A stretch of 36,939 nucleotides of DNA from an uncultured Prevotella sp. (GTDB lineage Bacteria > Bacteroidota > Bacteroidia > Bacteroidales > Bacteroidaceae): positions 1 through 36,939 of the forward strand of contig USSA01000007.1 in assembly GCA_900557255.1 (NCBI GenBank). The letters run 5' to 3'. A model generated the notes under the pieces. The model was not told where the DNA came from. It worked only from the letters and a program-made list of their open reading frames with translations, and did not search any database. Positions 8,927-18,099 of the stretch are shown piece by piece. How positions within the stretch are numbered: the stretch's first letter is position 1; each line of letters opens with the position of its first letter. Both the position numbers and the translations under genes were made by a program.

Positions 8927-11477
8927 TTTCATTGTCTTCATCATTAAACTTGCCGTGATAATCATCTGAGTGTTTGGTGTCAGCAGCTTTCCTTAACCAA
9001 CGTTTCTTGCATTTCTCCACCAGTGTCAACCGTCGTCCTTCGTCAGCATTGATATGTGGAGCGATGTCCATCAGCACGTCGATGATGTTGCGCTTGTAGT
9101 GCATCATCTTCTCCAACGATACCAAGTCTGCGTATATCTTGGTGATTCTGCTGTCCACCTCTCTGGCTATCTCTAACCTATCGCTCGACCATAGCAGATG
9201 AAAGGTATCATCGGTGTTATTGTCATCGGCAGGTGCGCTCTTAGCATATTCGGTGGTTATCTTGCACGATGGATATTCCTGTGCGATTTCCGAGATGCGC
9301 TTGTTCACTTCGTCCGCCTTTTCCTGCTCGGTCTTGCTTGGGTCAAGCGTTATCACATCCACTACCGAGGTGTTGGTGTATTCCGATGTCAGCTCCCAAC
9401 TGATCTGCAGAATAGCTCTGTGTATCTTGATGCCCAAGAAGTATTTTGGTTTTCGGGCGATCTTCAATGTTGCCTTGAAAGTGATGATGCCGTTGATGTT
9501 GGGCATAGTGGCTTTTCTGATGTAAGTATAGCCGCTCCATGTTCCTTCCCCTTGCCAAGTCAAGTTATAGGCACTCTTGCAGTCGCTCATGATAGCAGGT
9601 ATGCGATAGTAGTCATCGGTTGCCACCTCATTGTCTTTTCCTGCCTCTGCCTTGGCTTCCTCTATTTCCCTTTGTTTCTGTTGCCATGTGGCAAGTTCTT
9701 TGTTCAGTTGTTCGATGGAAGCCTTGTTCTTGTTGTATTGCTCCCGATACTTGGCTGCATCTTCCACACTTGCATTGGCGATTTGCTTGACAAGTGACTT
9801 GTTCTCGGCTTCCAACTGACTGATTTGAGATTGCAGAGAGGCTATCTTGGCATTGGCTTCCTGCTCTTGTTTATACAAGTCCGAGAGGTCGAGGGTGTTT
9901 TCTGTCACCGATGTTGTCATGGCGCATTTCTTGCTGTGGTCATTCAGCGAACCTCCACAACTCTTGCATTTGTATTGTGTGGTGCCTTGCCCCAACTGCA
10001 CACCGTCGCTGCATGTCACACTAATGGTCACGCTCTCGCATCCCTTCAGTTTGGCGGCATCGGTTGCCTGATAGTAGTTGCGTGCATCACTGCCTATATA
10101 ATAGGTATAGCCTTCCTCGTTGTCATTCCATTCGCTCAACCGGGCTTGCAGTTGTGCCTTGAAGGTGTTCAAGTCCATCGAGTAGGAGTCGAAGACTGCC
10201 TCATACACTTCTTCTGTTCTGTTCCAACTCTTGTACACCTGTATCTCGTAGGCGTATGCCTTCTGTTTCTGTCCTTTCTTTTTGCTGCTGATGATGTAGC
10301 TGTTCAACCAATAGCTGATGCTATAAGTAAAGCCGTCATTCTGGTTGTTGAGCTGTTGCACCCTTGTCCTTGACCAACCTGCATGATTCTCTGAGTTTTG
10401 CAGGATGGCTTCCTTTTGGCTATTGTTGGGATAGAAGTTGGCATCCTTGGTGTTGATTCTGTACCAGTGGTCGCCTTTCAAGATGCTGTTGTCATCGGTG
10501 GGCGGTACATAGTCGCACAATTTCTCTCGTCCTTGGTCTCGTCGGGCGATATACCATCTTTGCGTGTAGTAGTTTCCTGCCGTCTCATCCAGATAGTCGG
10601 TCATCCAAGAGGTTAGGTTATAGTTGGCAAGAGAGAAAAGTCCTGCCACGTTGTCCTTGCCTCCAATCATGCCCAAGAGGGTGTTGCCTACGCTCTTGTC
10701 GAGACTTTTGAACAGCGAGGAATAGTTATCCACAATGTCGATGGCTGCACTGAGCTTGCCTTGGAAGAGGTCGTTGAACTGGCTGCTCTGCAACAGGGCA
10801 TTGCCGATATTGTTCATTCCTGCTCCTGCAAGGTTGGCTCCTGCCTTATACAGATTGTCGATGTCGGCTTTCAGATTGTCCACTGTAAAATTGCCTGGCA
10901 CCTTCGACAAATCGTCCAACATCTTCTTCCAATCCACGTTGCCAATCTCTGAAAGTTTCAGTATGGCAGCTATCTCCTGGTTGATTTGGAGAAAGGCGAT
11001 GTCCGAGAATGTGAGGGTGCTGTTTGTTACCACACTCTCAAACTGCATGCACAGGTTCTTTGTGTCGTCACATATCTTCATCAGATAGGTTCCCCAATAC
11101 AGGGCAGTCTGCGGACTTTTCAGCATCATTCCTGCCACCGTCCATATCTTCGGCATGATTTTGTTGCTCACCATATTGTAGATACGGCGGTAATAGTAGT
11201 TCTCTGTGCTACTGTTCCAAATGCCCAACTCCGTCATTGCCTTGCGCTCCAGAAACTTGGAGGCGTAGATACCGGCACTCGCCACTTCTGCTGCATTATA
11301 GTGCTTCAAGATGTTCTGTACCTGCTCGTTATAGTATGCCTCTGCCACGGCTTCCGTTCCGTATGCAGCTGCCATAGCAGCCACCGTCTGCTTGTCATAG
11401 TTCACGCTATAGTACTGTGCGTCAGCCTTTGCCAACACACAGACTATCAGCATTATGATGGATAGAAGTCGTTTCAT
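8916..11477 (-). CDS. Large exported transfer-operon protein with coiled coil
   Basis: 853 aa with a signal peptide (1 to 20, ending ADA). Residues 21 to 300 are Ala/Tyr-rich and helical. A short cysteine cluster, C503-x2-C506 with C518 nearby, could bind zinc. A heptad-like coiled coil spans about 531 to 612. The C-terminal 240 residues include a beta segment and another helical stretch. I do not recognise the family. It lies between the VirB4 ATPase gene (6 bp upstream) and the 279-aa exported protein, in the TraH/TraI slot of CTnDOT-like operons but far larger than either. An extracytoplasmic structural role in the mating pair or pore is a reasonable inference. Confidence 0.65.
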   Translation of the reverse strand: MKRLLSIIMLIVCVLAKADAQYYSVNYDKQTVAAMAAAYGTEAVAEAYYNEQVQNILKHYNAAEVASAGIYASKFLERKAMTELGIWNSSTENYYYRRIYNMVSNKIMPKIWTVAGMMLKSPQTALYWGTYLMKICDDTKNLCMQFESVVTNSTLTFSDIAFLQINQEIAAILKLSEIGNVDWKKMLDDLSKVPGNFTVDNLKADIDNLYKAGANLAGAGMNNIGNALLQSSQFNDLFQGKLSAAIDIVDNYSSLFKSLDKSVGNTLLGMIGGKDNVAGLFSLANYNLTSWMTDYLDETAGNYYTQRWYIARRDQGREKLCDYVPPTDDNSILKGDHWYRINTKDANFYPNNSQKEAILQNSENHAGWSRTRVQQLNNQNDGFTYSISYWLNSYIISSKKKGQKQKAYAYEIQVYKSWNRTEEVYEAVFDSYSMDLNTFKAQLQARLSEWNDNEEGYTYYIGSDARNYYQATDAAKLKGCESVTISVTCSDGVQLGQGTTQYKCKSCGGSLNDHSKKCAMTTSVTENTLDLSDLYKQEQEANAKIASLQSQISQLEAENKSLVKQIANASVEDAAKYREQYNKNKASIEQLNKELATWQQKQREIEEAKAEAGKDNEVATDDYYRIPAIMSDCKSAYNLTWQGEGTWSGYTYIRKATMPNINGIITFKATLKIARKPKYFLGIKIHRAILQISWELTSEYTNTSVVDVITLDPSKTEQEKADEVNKRISEIAQEYPSCKITTEYAKSAPADDNNTDDTFHLLWSSDRLEIAREVDSRITKIYADLVSLEKMMHYKRNIIDVLMDIAPHINADEGRRLTLVEKCKKRWLRKAADTKHSDDYHGKFNDEDNENEK

Positions 11478-11483
11478 CTTTGA

Positions 11484-14042
11484 TTACTTTTTATTTTTGT
11501 TCCCTAAATTCAGTACTTTTCCTGCCTGATTTACCTTTTGAGCAAAAGCGAGGCTCTTGCTGATACCACTTGCATCCCAATCCCTGCAATAGGCTTCAAT
11601 GGCTTGCTGATGATTACATTTCAACTCTCGCTTGTATAGCTTCAACGCTTCCTTCTCCGCTCGCTCCGTGGTGTAGGTCATATAGCACTCATGCGGTTCC
11701 TCCACACCATACACATTGCTGGTCTGTCCCCGTCTGATGAACACTTCACGGAAGAAACTGCGTCCTTCCTTATTCTCCAAACGGTTGATGGTGAATATCT
11801 TCTTGCAGTCCACATCGGTCAAACCAAGTATAGCCTTGATAGTATCGAAGCGTTCCTTGAACTTGCTCTGGTCGAGCAGCATCACCACATCCGAGTTGTT
11901 GATGATGGCTTCTTTCACGATTTCACTGCCAATAATGTCTTGTATCTCCTGCGTCACCACACCCACGCTTGCCCAGAATTTTCTGGCGGTCTTATACAGA
12001 TATTTTATGTATTCCGCCATCATGGGCGAGGCGATTGCCTTCCATGCCTCCTCGATGATGAGCATCTTTCGGTTCTTCTTGATGCGCATCTTCTGCAGAA
12101 ACACGTCCATGATGATGAGTGTCACCAGTGGAAAGAGCAGTGGATCATCCTTGATACTGTCGATTTCGAAGACGATGAATGTCTCATCAAACAGACTGCT
12201 GTCCATATTCTCATTCAGCGTCACATCATGGCTGCCTCCTTTATAGAAGTCTTTCAACAGATAGTTGTAGGATGACAGGTCTATGCCATGCAGACCGTTC
12301 TCCTCGCATATCTTCGGCAGTCGCTCCGTACTGAACTCATAGAAGCTGTTGAAACAGAGGTTGCTCACTCGCTTGGTGGTGAAATAGGCATCGTAATACT
12401 CGTTGATGACTTGCTCTATCAGCCTGTCCTCGGTCTTGCTCACCGTGCCTTGACTTCCTTTCCATATCAGCATCACCAGGTTCTTCAGAAATCCCAACTT
12501 CTCGATGTTCCATTCCTCTCGCTTGATTTTGAAAGGGTTCATCGTGATAGGATGTTCTTCTGTGTAGGATATGTATTTGCCTCCAAAGTATTCACATAGT
12601 CCCTCATACGAGTTTCCTGTATCTACCAACACGATGTCGGTGTCCTGCTCATGGGCTTGGCGCACCATGGAATTGACATAAAAGCTCTTGCCGCTTCCCG
12701 AAGGACCGAGGACAAAGAAGTTGCTGTTGTCGGTCAGCTTGTTTCGTCCCTCTTTTCCTGATATATCGATGGCTACTGGCACTCCTTGGCGGTCGGTGTA
12801 ATAGACCTTGAATGGTGTGTCTTCGCTATGTACTATCTTTTCCTTGTACATCAGGCAGGTGGCGGCATCGCCCAAAGTCATAAATCTGTCGTAGTCGGCA
12901 TTCATCCCATAGCAGTTGCCAGGGAATGAGTTGACGAACAGTTCCAACTGGTTATAGGCTCGCTTCGAGATATGGATGCCCATCCTGCCAAAGGCATTCT
13001 CCAGATGGTTGGTGCACTTCTGTATATCCATGTCGGGCTTCACCGTCACTATCAGATTATAGTGGGTATATACCAGCTGTTTGTTTTCCCTCGCTATCAC
13101 CTCCTGCACTCTCTTGATGTCCTCCACGGCAATCAGATTGCTTGGGTTGGGCATACTGGCATGGCGGTTCTTCTTTTTGTCTAGCAGGGCAAGCTCACGC
13201 TTCTGATTCGGCACAAAGATGATTTGGTTATACACCACACTCTCCACTCCTGGTATGCTGTCCACCAAGGCTACCAGATCCACAGGCATGCTGGTGTTGT
13301 TCACCTCGATATTGGTGAATGGACGTATTTGCGTCGGCAGATTGGCACTATCGACATCCACCAGACTATACACCTTGCAGCGTCTGTCACCCATACCTAT
13401 CGTCTCGTCATCCACCTTGAATCCTGTCATGCTCACCGTCTTGTCACGGAAGTTCATGGCAAAGAAGCGGTCAACATACACACTTGCTTCTTGCTTGTTC
13501 AAGAACTCCGACTTGATACCGGCATCCTTCAGTTGGTCTTGCACCTTTCTGATTTTCACCAGAAAATCTCGCCACTTCTTACTGTCGAAAGACATCAGAC
13601 GGCTCTTCTTGTTCTCCTGCGTAATGGTCAGATAGGTCATGCTGTCCGTATATTCTCTTCCGTTGAAATAGCGGAAGTAGGATTCGGAAAGGAACTCATA
13701 TCCCTTGTCACTCTCATCCTTGAACTGCTTTCTGGTAAAGATGTCCTGCTTGTGCAGGGCATAGCCTTCACCCAGAGTCTGTGCGATGGCAGCAAACAGA
13801 TTGGTGAACTCATAATAGCTGTCTATATTGGCAGAATACTTCTGCACTGGATTCTCCATTCTCAGGATGGCAGAATATTCTCCTGTCTTGGTATAGAGCA
13901 CACCGATACCGTCCGTATCTTCCACGGAGAAGTAGATGTCCTGAAAGATTTTCTTCCGCTTGCCACCAGTGCCAAAGGCATAGACCGATACGGCCATGCC
14001 GATACATGTAGCTACGAAAAATAAGATTACATATAGTACCAT
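11484..14042 (-). CDS. traG: TraG conjugation ATPase (VirB4 family)
   Basis: 852 aa, normal length for Bacteroidetes TraG. One N-terminal membrane segment (about 2 to 22) is followed by the VirB4/CagE domain. The motor domain has Walker A GPSGSGKS (446 to 453) and Walker B MLIIEE (660 to 665). Residues 471 to 500 (VLVDTGNSYEGL then YTEEHPITMNPF) are typical of the family. It energises assembly of the channel and substrate transfer at the inner membrane. The start overlaps the lipoprotein gene by 16 bp. This TraG is the VirB4-type protein, not the VirD4-type coupling protein that shares the name in other systems. Confidence 0.93.
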   Translation of the reverse strand: MVLYVILFFVATCIGMAVSVYAFGTGGKRKKIFQDIYFSVEDTDGIGVLYTKTGEYSAILRMENPVQKYSANIDSYYEFTNLFAAIAQTLGEGYALHKQDIFTRKQFKDESDKGYEFLSESYFRYFNGREYTDSMTYLTITQENKKSRLMSFDSKKWRDFLVKIRKVQDQLKDAGIKSEFLNKQEASVYVDRFFAMNFRDKTVSMTGFKVDDETIGMGDRRCKVYSLVDVDSANLPTQIRPFTNIEVNNTSMPVDLVALVDSIPGVESVVYNQIIFVPNQKRELALLDKKKNRHASMPNPSNLIAVEDIKRVQEVIARENKQLVYTHYNLIVTVKPDMDIQKCTNHLENAFGRMGIHISKRAYNQLELFVNSFPGNCYGMNADYDRFMTLGDAATCLMYKEKIVHSEDTPFKVYYTDRQGVPVAIDISGKEGRNKLTDNSNFFVLGPSGSGKSFYVNSMVRQAHEQDTDIVLVDTGNSYEGLCEYFGGKYISYTEEHPITMNPFKIKREEWNIEKLGFLKNLVMLIWKGSQGTVSKTEDRLIEQVINEYYDAYFTTKRVSNLCFNSFYEFSTERLPKICEENGLHGIDLSSYNYLLKDFYKGGSHDVTLNENMDSSLFDETFIVFEIDSIKDDPLLFPLVTLIIMDVFLQKMRIKKNRKMLIIEEAWKAIASPMMAEYIKYLYKTARKFWASVGVVTQEIQDIIGSEIVKEAIINNSDVVMLLDQSKFKERFDTIKAILGLTDVDCKKIFTINRLENKEGRSFFREVFIRRGQTSNVYGVEEPHECYMTYTTERAEKEALKLYKRELKCNHQQAIEAYCRDWDASGISKSLAFAQKVNQAGKVLNLGNKNKK

Positions 14043-14356
14043 ACTCGTTTATTCTTCTGTTTCTTCGGATGATTGATGATTTTCCCACTGGATGATTTGG
14101 TGTCATGCTCTTGATAAGAGGTATTGGAGCTTTCTTCGCCATAAAGGGTTGATACACTATCTTTTGCAGTGGAATCCATCCTGCTTATTTGTGTTTCCAC
14201 TGTTGCAGGATGTTCTTCTATCTCTCTCGCCCAAGCTGCTCTTGCCTTGTCAGCACTCCTCATCGCATCCAATGTGGGGGGCTTGTAGGTCTTGTCCTTA
14301 CAGGCGGTCAGCAATGTCACTGCCAATGCCGTTATTATAATATTCTTTCCTTTCAT
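14027..14356 (-). CDS. Small lipoprotein of the transfer operon
   Basis: 109 aa from the ATG at 14356; a GTG at 14362 is also possible. A signal peptide ends in the lipobox LLTAC, so Cys would be lipidated at about residue 19. The remainder is charged and low in complexity, with a basic C-terminus (HPKKQKNKRVWYYM). No enzyme motif is seen. It overlaps the traG start by 16 bp. Small lipoproteins in type IV secretion operons often play the VirB7 role of stabilising the outer-membrane complex, but that is inferred here from position only. Confidence 0.65.
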   Translation of the reverse strand: MKGKNIIITALAVTLLTACKDKTYKPPTLDAMRSADKARAAWAREIEEHPATVETQISRMDSTAKDSVSTLYGEESSNTSYQEHDTKSSSGKIINHPKKQKNKRVWYYM

Positions 14357-14412
14357 ACTCACAACTGTACTTTAGTAGCGAAGATGCAATGTTTTCTGCT
14401 GAAACAAATAAA

Positions 14413-14449
14413 GGTAGACCCACACCCTTGGGGGGAGAATGAGCCTACC
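14413..14449 (-). repeat. Hairpin in the traF to lipoprotein gap
   Basis: On the minus strand GGTAG and CTACC enclose a C-rich then G-rich interior (CCCCCC and GGG runs), followed by TTTATTTGTTT. It lies in the largest gap inside the transfer operon (about 158 bp). It could be a partial terminator or a processing site that adjusts expression of traG and later genes relative to traE and traF. No experimental support is available. Confidence 0.3.
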
Positions 14450-14514
14450 AGTCGTTCACTTTCTACTTGTCATCCACATCTTGGTCATGTCGATACTTTT
14501 TTTGTTTCACATTT

Positions 14515-14817
14515 TTATATGCGCTTGCTGTAGGCATAGATAAACACTCCCTGGTCGTTCTTCTTGGTATGCAGTCCCTTCCGTTGTTTGAACATGATGA
14601 GACCTGCACCCGTAGTGATTGCCACGACCAACACTATCAGTCCTGCAATGATACCCATCAGACAGTAGGCGGCAATGAAGCCGATGATGGCTCCTCCTGC
14701 CGTGGCTGCTGCCCAGTAGATATACCGCCCTTGTATTCCCATGAATTCAAGGGGCTTCTGGAGTCCCTTGAATAGTTGGTAATCGGGGTAGCGGATTTCC
14801 TGCTCTTCTCTTGCCAT
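14515..14817 (-). CDS. traF: Conjugative transposon protein TraF (DUF4133, VirB3-like)
   Basis: 100 aa. The N-terminus has YQLFKGLQKPLEFMGIQGRY, the hallmark of DUF4133/TraF. Two close membrane helices follow at about 31 to 52 and 54 to 75, then a basic C-terminus. The family occupies the VirB3 position next to the VirB4 ATPase in Bacteroidetes type IV secretion systems. The next gene downstream is a lipoprotein, then traG. Confidence 0.92.
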   Translation of the reverse strand: MAREEQEIRYPDYQLFKGLQKPLEFMGIQGRYIYWAAATAGGAIIGFIAAYCLMGIIAGLIVLVVAITTGAGLIMFKQRKGLHTKKNDQGVFIYAYSKRI

Positions 14818-14868
14818 TCTTCACGTCGTTTCTCACTTACTGAATATGCACGGAATAACTCTCACTCG

Positions 14869-15246
14869 TTAGTTGGTCACACCGAAGAACAATGGCAATG
14901 CCTGGGCTGCTGCCACGAGGAAGATACATGCACCTACAATCATCATGATCTTTTTCTTTACATCCTGCTCCTCGTTGTTCATAGCGATGTAAACGCTGAT
15001 GGCACCCACTACGGCGACAACACCAGCAATGGCATAACAGAGCTTGACCACAATAGGTACGTACTTGGCAATTTCCTCCGTCACTGTTGTAAGCGCGGTG
15101 GTACCTGCCGTGTAGTCACCTGCCGAGTTCTGCGCCATGGCAATGCCACCGCCCACAAGGAGCATCAATGCCAATGTCTTCAAGCGTCCTGAAGAGAGAA
15201 CGCTCTTGGCGGTCTTCTTCAGATAGTTCGTTGTTTTCTTAAACAT
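14869..15246 (-). CDS. traE: Conjugative transposon protein TraE (DUF4134, pilin/VirB2-like)
   Basis: 125 aa. A long leader with a membrane segment (about 25 to 39, ending AMAQ) is followed by a mature part of about 85 residues with two helices (about 69 to 87 and 98 to 118). This is the two-helix topology of VirB2-type pilins. The motif YIAMNNEEQDVKKKIMMIVGAC is typical of DUF4134. It lies immediately upstream of traF and downstream of a paralog. Confidence 0.9.
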   Translation of the reverse strand: MFKKTTNYLKKTAKSVLSSGRLKTLALMLLVGGGIAMAQNSAGDYTAGTTALTTVTEEIAKYVPIVVKLCYAIAGVVAVVGAISVYIAMNNEEQDVKKKIMMIVGACIFLVAAAQALPLFFGVTN

Positions 15247-15345
15247 TCTTTCTTGTTTTACTTGTTAATGATTCGTTTGGCAACACCTTATTTATATAGC
15301 AAGGTATTGTTGCTTTCACATGATATACTCTTCTGCAGTTGAGTC

Positions 15346-15684
15346 TTAAATCTGGTAGCCAAAGAATGCCGGGAACAGGATGGATGCGCCTATCATAAAC
15401 AGACAGGCTCCTATCAGCGTCAGTATGGACTTGGTAACTCCATCTTCCCCTGTGTTCATCTTGATGTATATCTGCAAAGCGGATATAATCACCATCACAG
15501 CAGCGACAGCGTATGTCAGATACAGCACATACAGCATCATCGTCACCACATAGTCGTGCATCCCTGCCAGTGCTTCTGCTCCCCAGCTATAGTCCACATT
15601 ACCGCATTTGGCAGATGCAGACAGGGGGAGCAGCGCAAAGACAAAGGAACTTACTACATTCTTTATGATATGGCTAAATTTCAT
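15346..15684 (-). CDS. Second DUF4134 protein (TraE paralog)
   Basis: 112 aa. A signal peptide (about 1 to 25, ending ASA) is followed by two membrane helices (about 46 to 70 and 87 to 107). The second half, YIKMNTGEDGVTKSILTLIGACLFMIGA, aligns with YIAMNNEEQDVKKKIMMIVGAC of TraE, so the two genes are paralogs. Paired DUF4134 genes may give a major and a minor pilin-like subunit. It overlaps the upstream 177-aa gene by 11 bp and is followed by a gap of about 100 bp before traE. Confidence 0.85.
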   Translation of the reverse strand: MKFSHIIKNVVSSFVFALLPLSASAKCGNVDYSWGAEALAGMHDYVVTMMLYVLYLTYAVAAVMVIISALQIYIKMNTGEDGVTKSILTLIGACLFMIGASILFPAFFGYQI

Positions 15685-16207
15685 CCTTGATTGGTATTGT
15701 TTTGATGTTTGGTTGTCCTGGCTTTGTCTCGCCTTGTCTCAATAGGCTCTCCGTGAAGTCGTCCTGCCAGAGTCCGTCTATCCATATGGGAGAAGTGGAC
15801 TCCATCTGTCCATCCATCTTTTCCTGCAACGACTCGGCTGCGTTCTTCGGCTTCTGTTGGTTGACATCATTTTCATCGTCTTCATCAACATCTTCTCTGC
15901 CAGAAGAATCCGTATCAGGAGAACAACCATTCGTTCCGTTACACTCTGTTCCCATGCCATAGTCCTCATCGTATGATGTGCCGTCTTGGAAGCTCGTGTC
16001 GTATTGCTTGTCGGCAACGCTAAAGCCACCATTGCTTTCGTTGACGGCTACTGCGGCTTCCTCTTCCGTTATGTTGCTGATGTCAAACACTTCCTCGTTG
16101 CTCTTGTTTTCTTCCTTCTTGCCATACAGATCTCTCGTTATCATCACCGCATAGTAGATAACGTATGCAATGGTAAGGCTGATGGCGAATATCAAAAATG
16201 GACTCAT
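15674..16207 (-). CDS. First gene of the transfer operon: membrane protein with acidic tail
   Basis: 177 aa. One N-terminal membrane helix (about 2 to 21) is followed by an acidic, low-complexity cytoplasmic or periplasmic tail rich in Asp, Glu, Asn and Ser (about 35 to 125), then a short C-terminal segment containing PIWIDGLWQDDFTESLL. It occupies the traD position but I cannot assign it to a family from sequence. Its start at 16207 marks the 5' end of the transfer operon. Confidence 0.6.
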   Translation of the reverse strand: MSPFLIFAISLTIAYVIYYAVMITRDLYGKKEENKSNEEVFDISNITEEEAAVAVNESNGGFSVADKQYDTSFQDGTSYDEDYGMGTECNGTNGCSPDTDSSGREDVDEDDENDVNQQKPKNAAESLQEKMDGQMESTSPIWIDGLWQDDFTESLLRQGETKPGQPNIKTIPIKDEI

Positions 16208-16535
16208 ATAATACTTTGTTTTATTGATGATTTATACTCTATGCAGTGGCAAAAGTGCCAGTTGCGAGTGCAAAGTAAAGAGTAAAATCCGACATAAAAG
16301 AATTTTGTAAAGTATGGCCATCAAAGTTTAAGATATATTCAAATTATAATTATATATCATACTCTCAATCATACTTTAAACTCCAGATTCCCTCAGCTTT
16401 CACATTTTTGGGCAATGGTGTATTGTTCCACACTGGTTTCATGTCCAAACGTATAATTTCGTTCTTTCATTTTTCATCGAATAGACTGATTTCACTATAA
16501 AAATAGCCATTATTCGTTAAAAATATCTATAATTA
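16208..16535. other. Divergent intergenic region between tra operon and higBA
   Basis: About 400 bp of AT-rich DNA lie between the divergent transfer operon and higB, and this entry covers the part before the higBA operator. I find no gene in it. No perfect TAnnTTTG box for the minus-strand transfer operon was found. The closest is TACTTTG near 16262 to 16270, one base short. The tra promoter therefore remains unlocated. Confidence 0.5.
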
Positions 16536-16564
16536 TGATAATTTTCAGTTATCAATATTGATAA
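16536..16564. promoter_or_regulatory. Probable HigA operator
   Basis: A perfect 16-bp palindrome, TTATCAATATTGATAA (16549 to 16564), overlaps the -33 region of the higBA promoter. A third half-site TGATAA lies just upstream (16536 to 16541), giving TGATAA-n7-TTATCA as well. Toxin-antitoxin antitoxins with an HTH domain normally bind such repeats to repress their own operon. Confidence 0.6.
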
Positions 16565-16587
16565 TCGAAATAAAAGTATTACCTTTG
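16558..16587 (+). promoter_or_regulatory. higBA promoter
   Basis: TTG at 16558 to 16560 and TACCTTTG at 16580 to 16587 are separated by 19 bp, a close match to the Bacteroidetes -33/-7 promoter. Transcription would begin near 16594, about 20 bp before the higB ATG. The operator palindrome covers the -33 element, which supports autorepression. Confidence 0.7.
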
Positions 16588-16613
16588 CACCATCAAAATA
16601 TGGCTGAATTTAT

Positions 16614-16934
16614 ATGAATATAACATCCGAAGACGAAGCTCTACTCGAATTATATGAAAATGGCAAGACATCAGACAAGAGATATAGAAGATTACCGATT
16701 CAAGTGATAAAGGGGTACAAGAAAGCTGTTGATTACATGCGGGCTGCTCAACGAATCGAAGACCTCTTCCGTTTAAAAGGATTGAATTATGAAGCGTTGC
16801 ATGGTGACAGGAAAGGACAAGAGTCTGTACGTTGCAATGATACATGGCGATTGATCTTCAAAAGTTCTCCTCTCGATGGAAGCATTGTCATTACAGAAAT
16901 AGAATTATTAGAAATATCACATCATTATGACTAA
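16614..16934 (+). CDS. higB: HigB-like toxin (RelE superfamily)
   Basis: 106 aa. Residues about 30 to 105 match RelE/HigB toxins: a helical hairpin (KAVDYMRAAQRIEDLFRLKG), then EALHGDRKGQESVRCNDTWRLIF and a C-terminal strand ending EISHHYD. HigB toxins cut mRNA on the ribosome. The N-terminal 25 residues are an extension. The gene overlaps higA by 8 bp, with the toxin first, as is usual for HigBA. It is on the opposite strand to the rest of the element, between the replication and transfer modules. Confidence 0.85.
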   Translation: MNITSEDEALLELYENGKTSDKRYRRLPIQVIKGYKKAVDYMRAAQRIEDLFRLKGLNYEALHGDRKGQESVRCNDTWRLIFKSSPLDGSIVITEIELLEISHHYD

Positions 16935-18039
16935 GTTTAGTTTCAATCAGGCAGTACCATTTGAGGCAACTCATGTGGGAGAGGTGATTAAGGACGAACT
17001 CGCTGCTCGTAATATGAAGCAGAGTGAATTGGCCGAACTCACTGGTATACAGAAATCTATTCTGAATGATGTCATAAAAGGTAAACGTTCTCTAACACCC
17101 GAAATGGCATTATTGTTGGAAAATGCCCTCGGCATTTCTGCAACATTTCTCATGAACATTCAGACACAGTACGAACTTGACTGTGCAAAACAGAGTGAAA
17201 GAGTTGTATTGCAGACTAAGATGCTGGAGATTTGGAATGTACTCAAAGAACATGTGAGTACTCAGTTCTTTAGAAAAGTAAATATTATCAAAGGCAATAT
17301 CATCGAGGATGTCAAACGCATCTTTGATGTGTTTGCCGTAGATAATTTGGATGATTTCTTTGGTCTGAAAGCCAAGGAAATGGAATTGGCATATTATCGT
17401 AAGTCTGAAAAGGTAACAACTAATCCAGTTGATATTTTATCTTGGAAATACTATTGTTATTACTGTTCCAAAAATGACGAACAATCATTGGGAAACTTTG
17501 ATAAAAATAGTGGTGACTTACTGACAAAAGAACTCAATAATGTTTTCAAGGAAAATTCTGAAACAGTTAAAAAGACTGGCGAAGTATTGAATAAATATGG
17601 CATACGTTTTATGGTTGTCAAAAAGGTGGGACAGGTTCCTGTAGATGGCATGTCTTTCTGGATTGGCGACAATCCAACTATCGTAGTCACAGAACGTATC
17701 TCATCTATTGATAATTTTGCCTTTACTACTTTACACGAAGTTGGACACGTTTTCAATCATCTGACGAAAGATGGAAAGGCAATGATTAATCTGTCTGACG
17801 AAAAGAAAGATTCCGAAGAGTCAGAAGCAGACGACTTTGCATTGAATGCTGTTGTTCCAAATGCAGATTGGAAGAAGTTCCTTGCTAGAACTCGTGACAT
17901 TGTTCCTTACAAAATTGCTCCTTATATCAAGGAAGAGGCTGACAAATACGAAGTCAATCCTCAAATTCTTTTTGGAAGATACAAGCACGATATTGGAATA
18001 TATAAAATAAAGAATTACTTTGAAACAAAGGTTTTGTAG
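16927..18039 (+). CDS. higA: HigA antitoxin with ImmA/IrrE-like metalloprotease domain
   Basis: 370 aa, about four times the length of a plain HigA. Residues 12 to 78 are an XRE-type HTH (PFEATHVGEVIKDEL, then LAELTGIQKSILNDVIKGKRSLTPEMALLLENALG). The C-terminal half carries HEVGH (270 to 274) with a downstream acidic EESEAD (297 to 302), the zinc-protease signature of ImmA/IrrE (COG2856). ImmA-type domains cleave repressors. Here the fusion could make the antitoxin responsive to a signal, or regulate the ICE. A rho-independent terminator follows. Confidence 0.85.
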   Translation: MTKFSFNQAVPFEATHVGEVIKDELAARNMKQSELAELTGIQKSILNDVIKGKRSLTPEMALLLENALGISATFLMNIQTQYELDCAKQSERVVLQTKMLEIWNVLKEHVSTQFFRKVNIIKGNIIEDVKRIFDVFAVDNLDDFFGLKAKEMELAYYRKSEKVTTNPVDILSWKYYCYYCSKNDEQSLGNFDKNSGDLLTKELNNVFKENSETVKKTGEVLNKYGIRFMVVKKVGQVPVDGMSFWIGDNPTIVVTERISSIDNFAFTTLHEVGHVFNHLTKDGKAMINLSDEKKDSEESEADDFALNAVVPNADWKKFLARTRDIVPYKIAPYIKEEADKYEVNPQILFGRYKHDIGIYKIKNYFETKVL

Positions 18040-18058
18040 TTCCTCTTAATAATAAAAG

Positions 18059-18099
18059 CCGCCATTTGCACCCTATAAGGAATGCCTATGGCGGTTTTT
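18059..18099 (+). terminator. Rho-independent terminator after higBA
   Basis: CCGCCAT (18059 to 18065) pairs with ATGGCGG (18088 to 18094), followed directly by TTTTT. An A-run (AAAAG) precedes the stem, so it may also act on the minus strand and end the abiE transcript, whose stop is at 18170. Confidence 0.85.
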
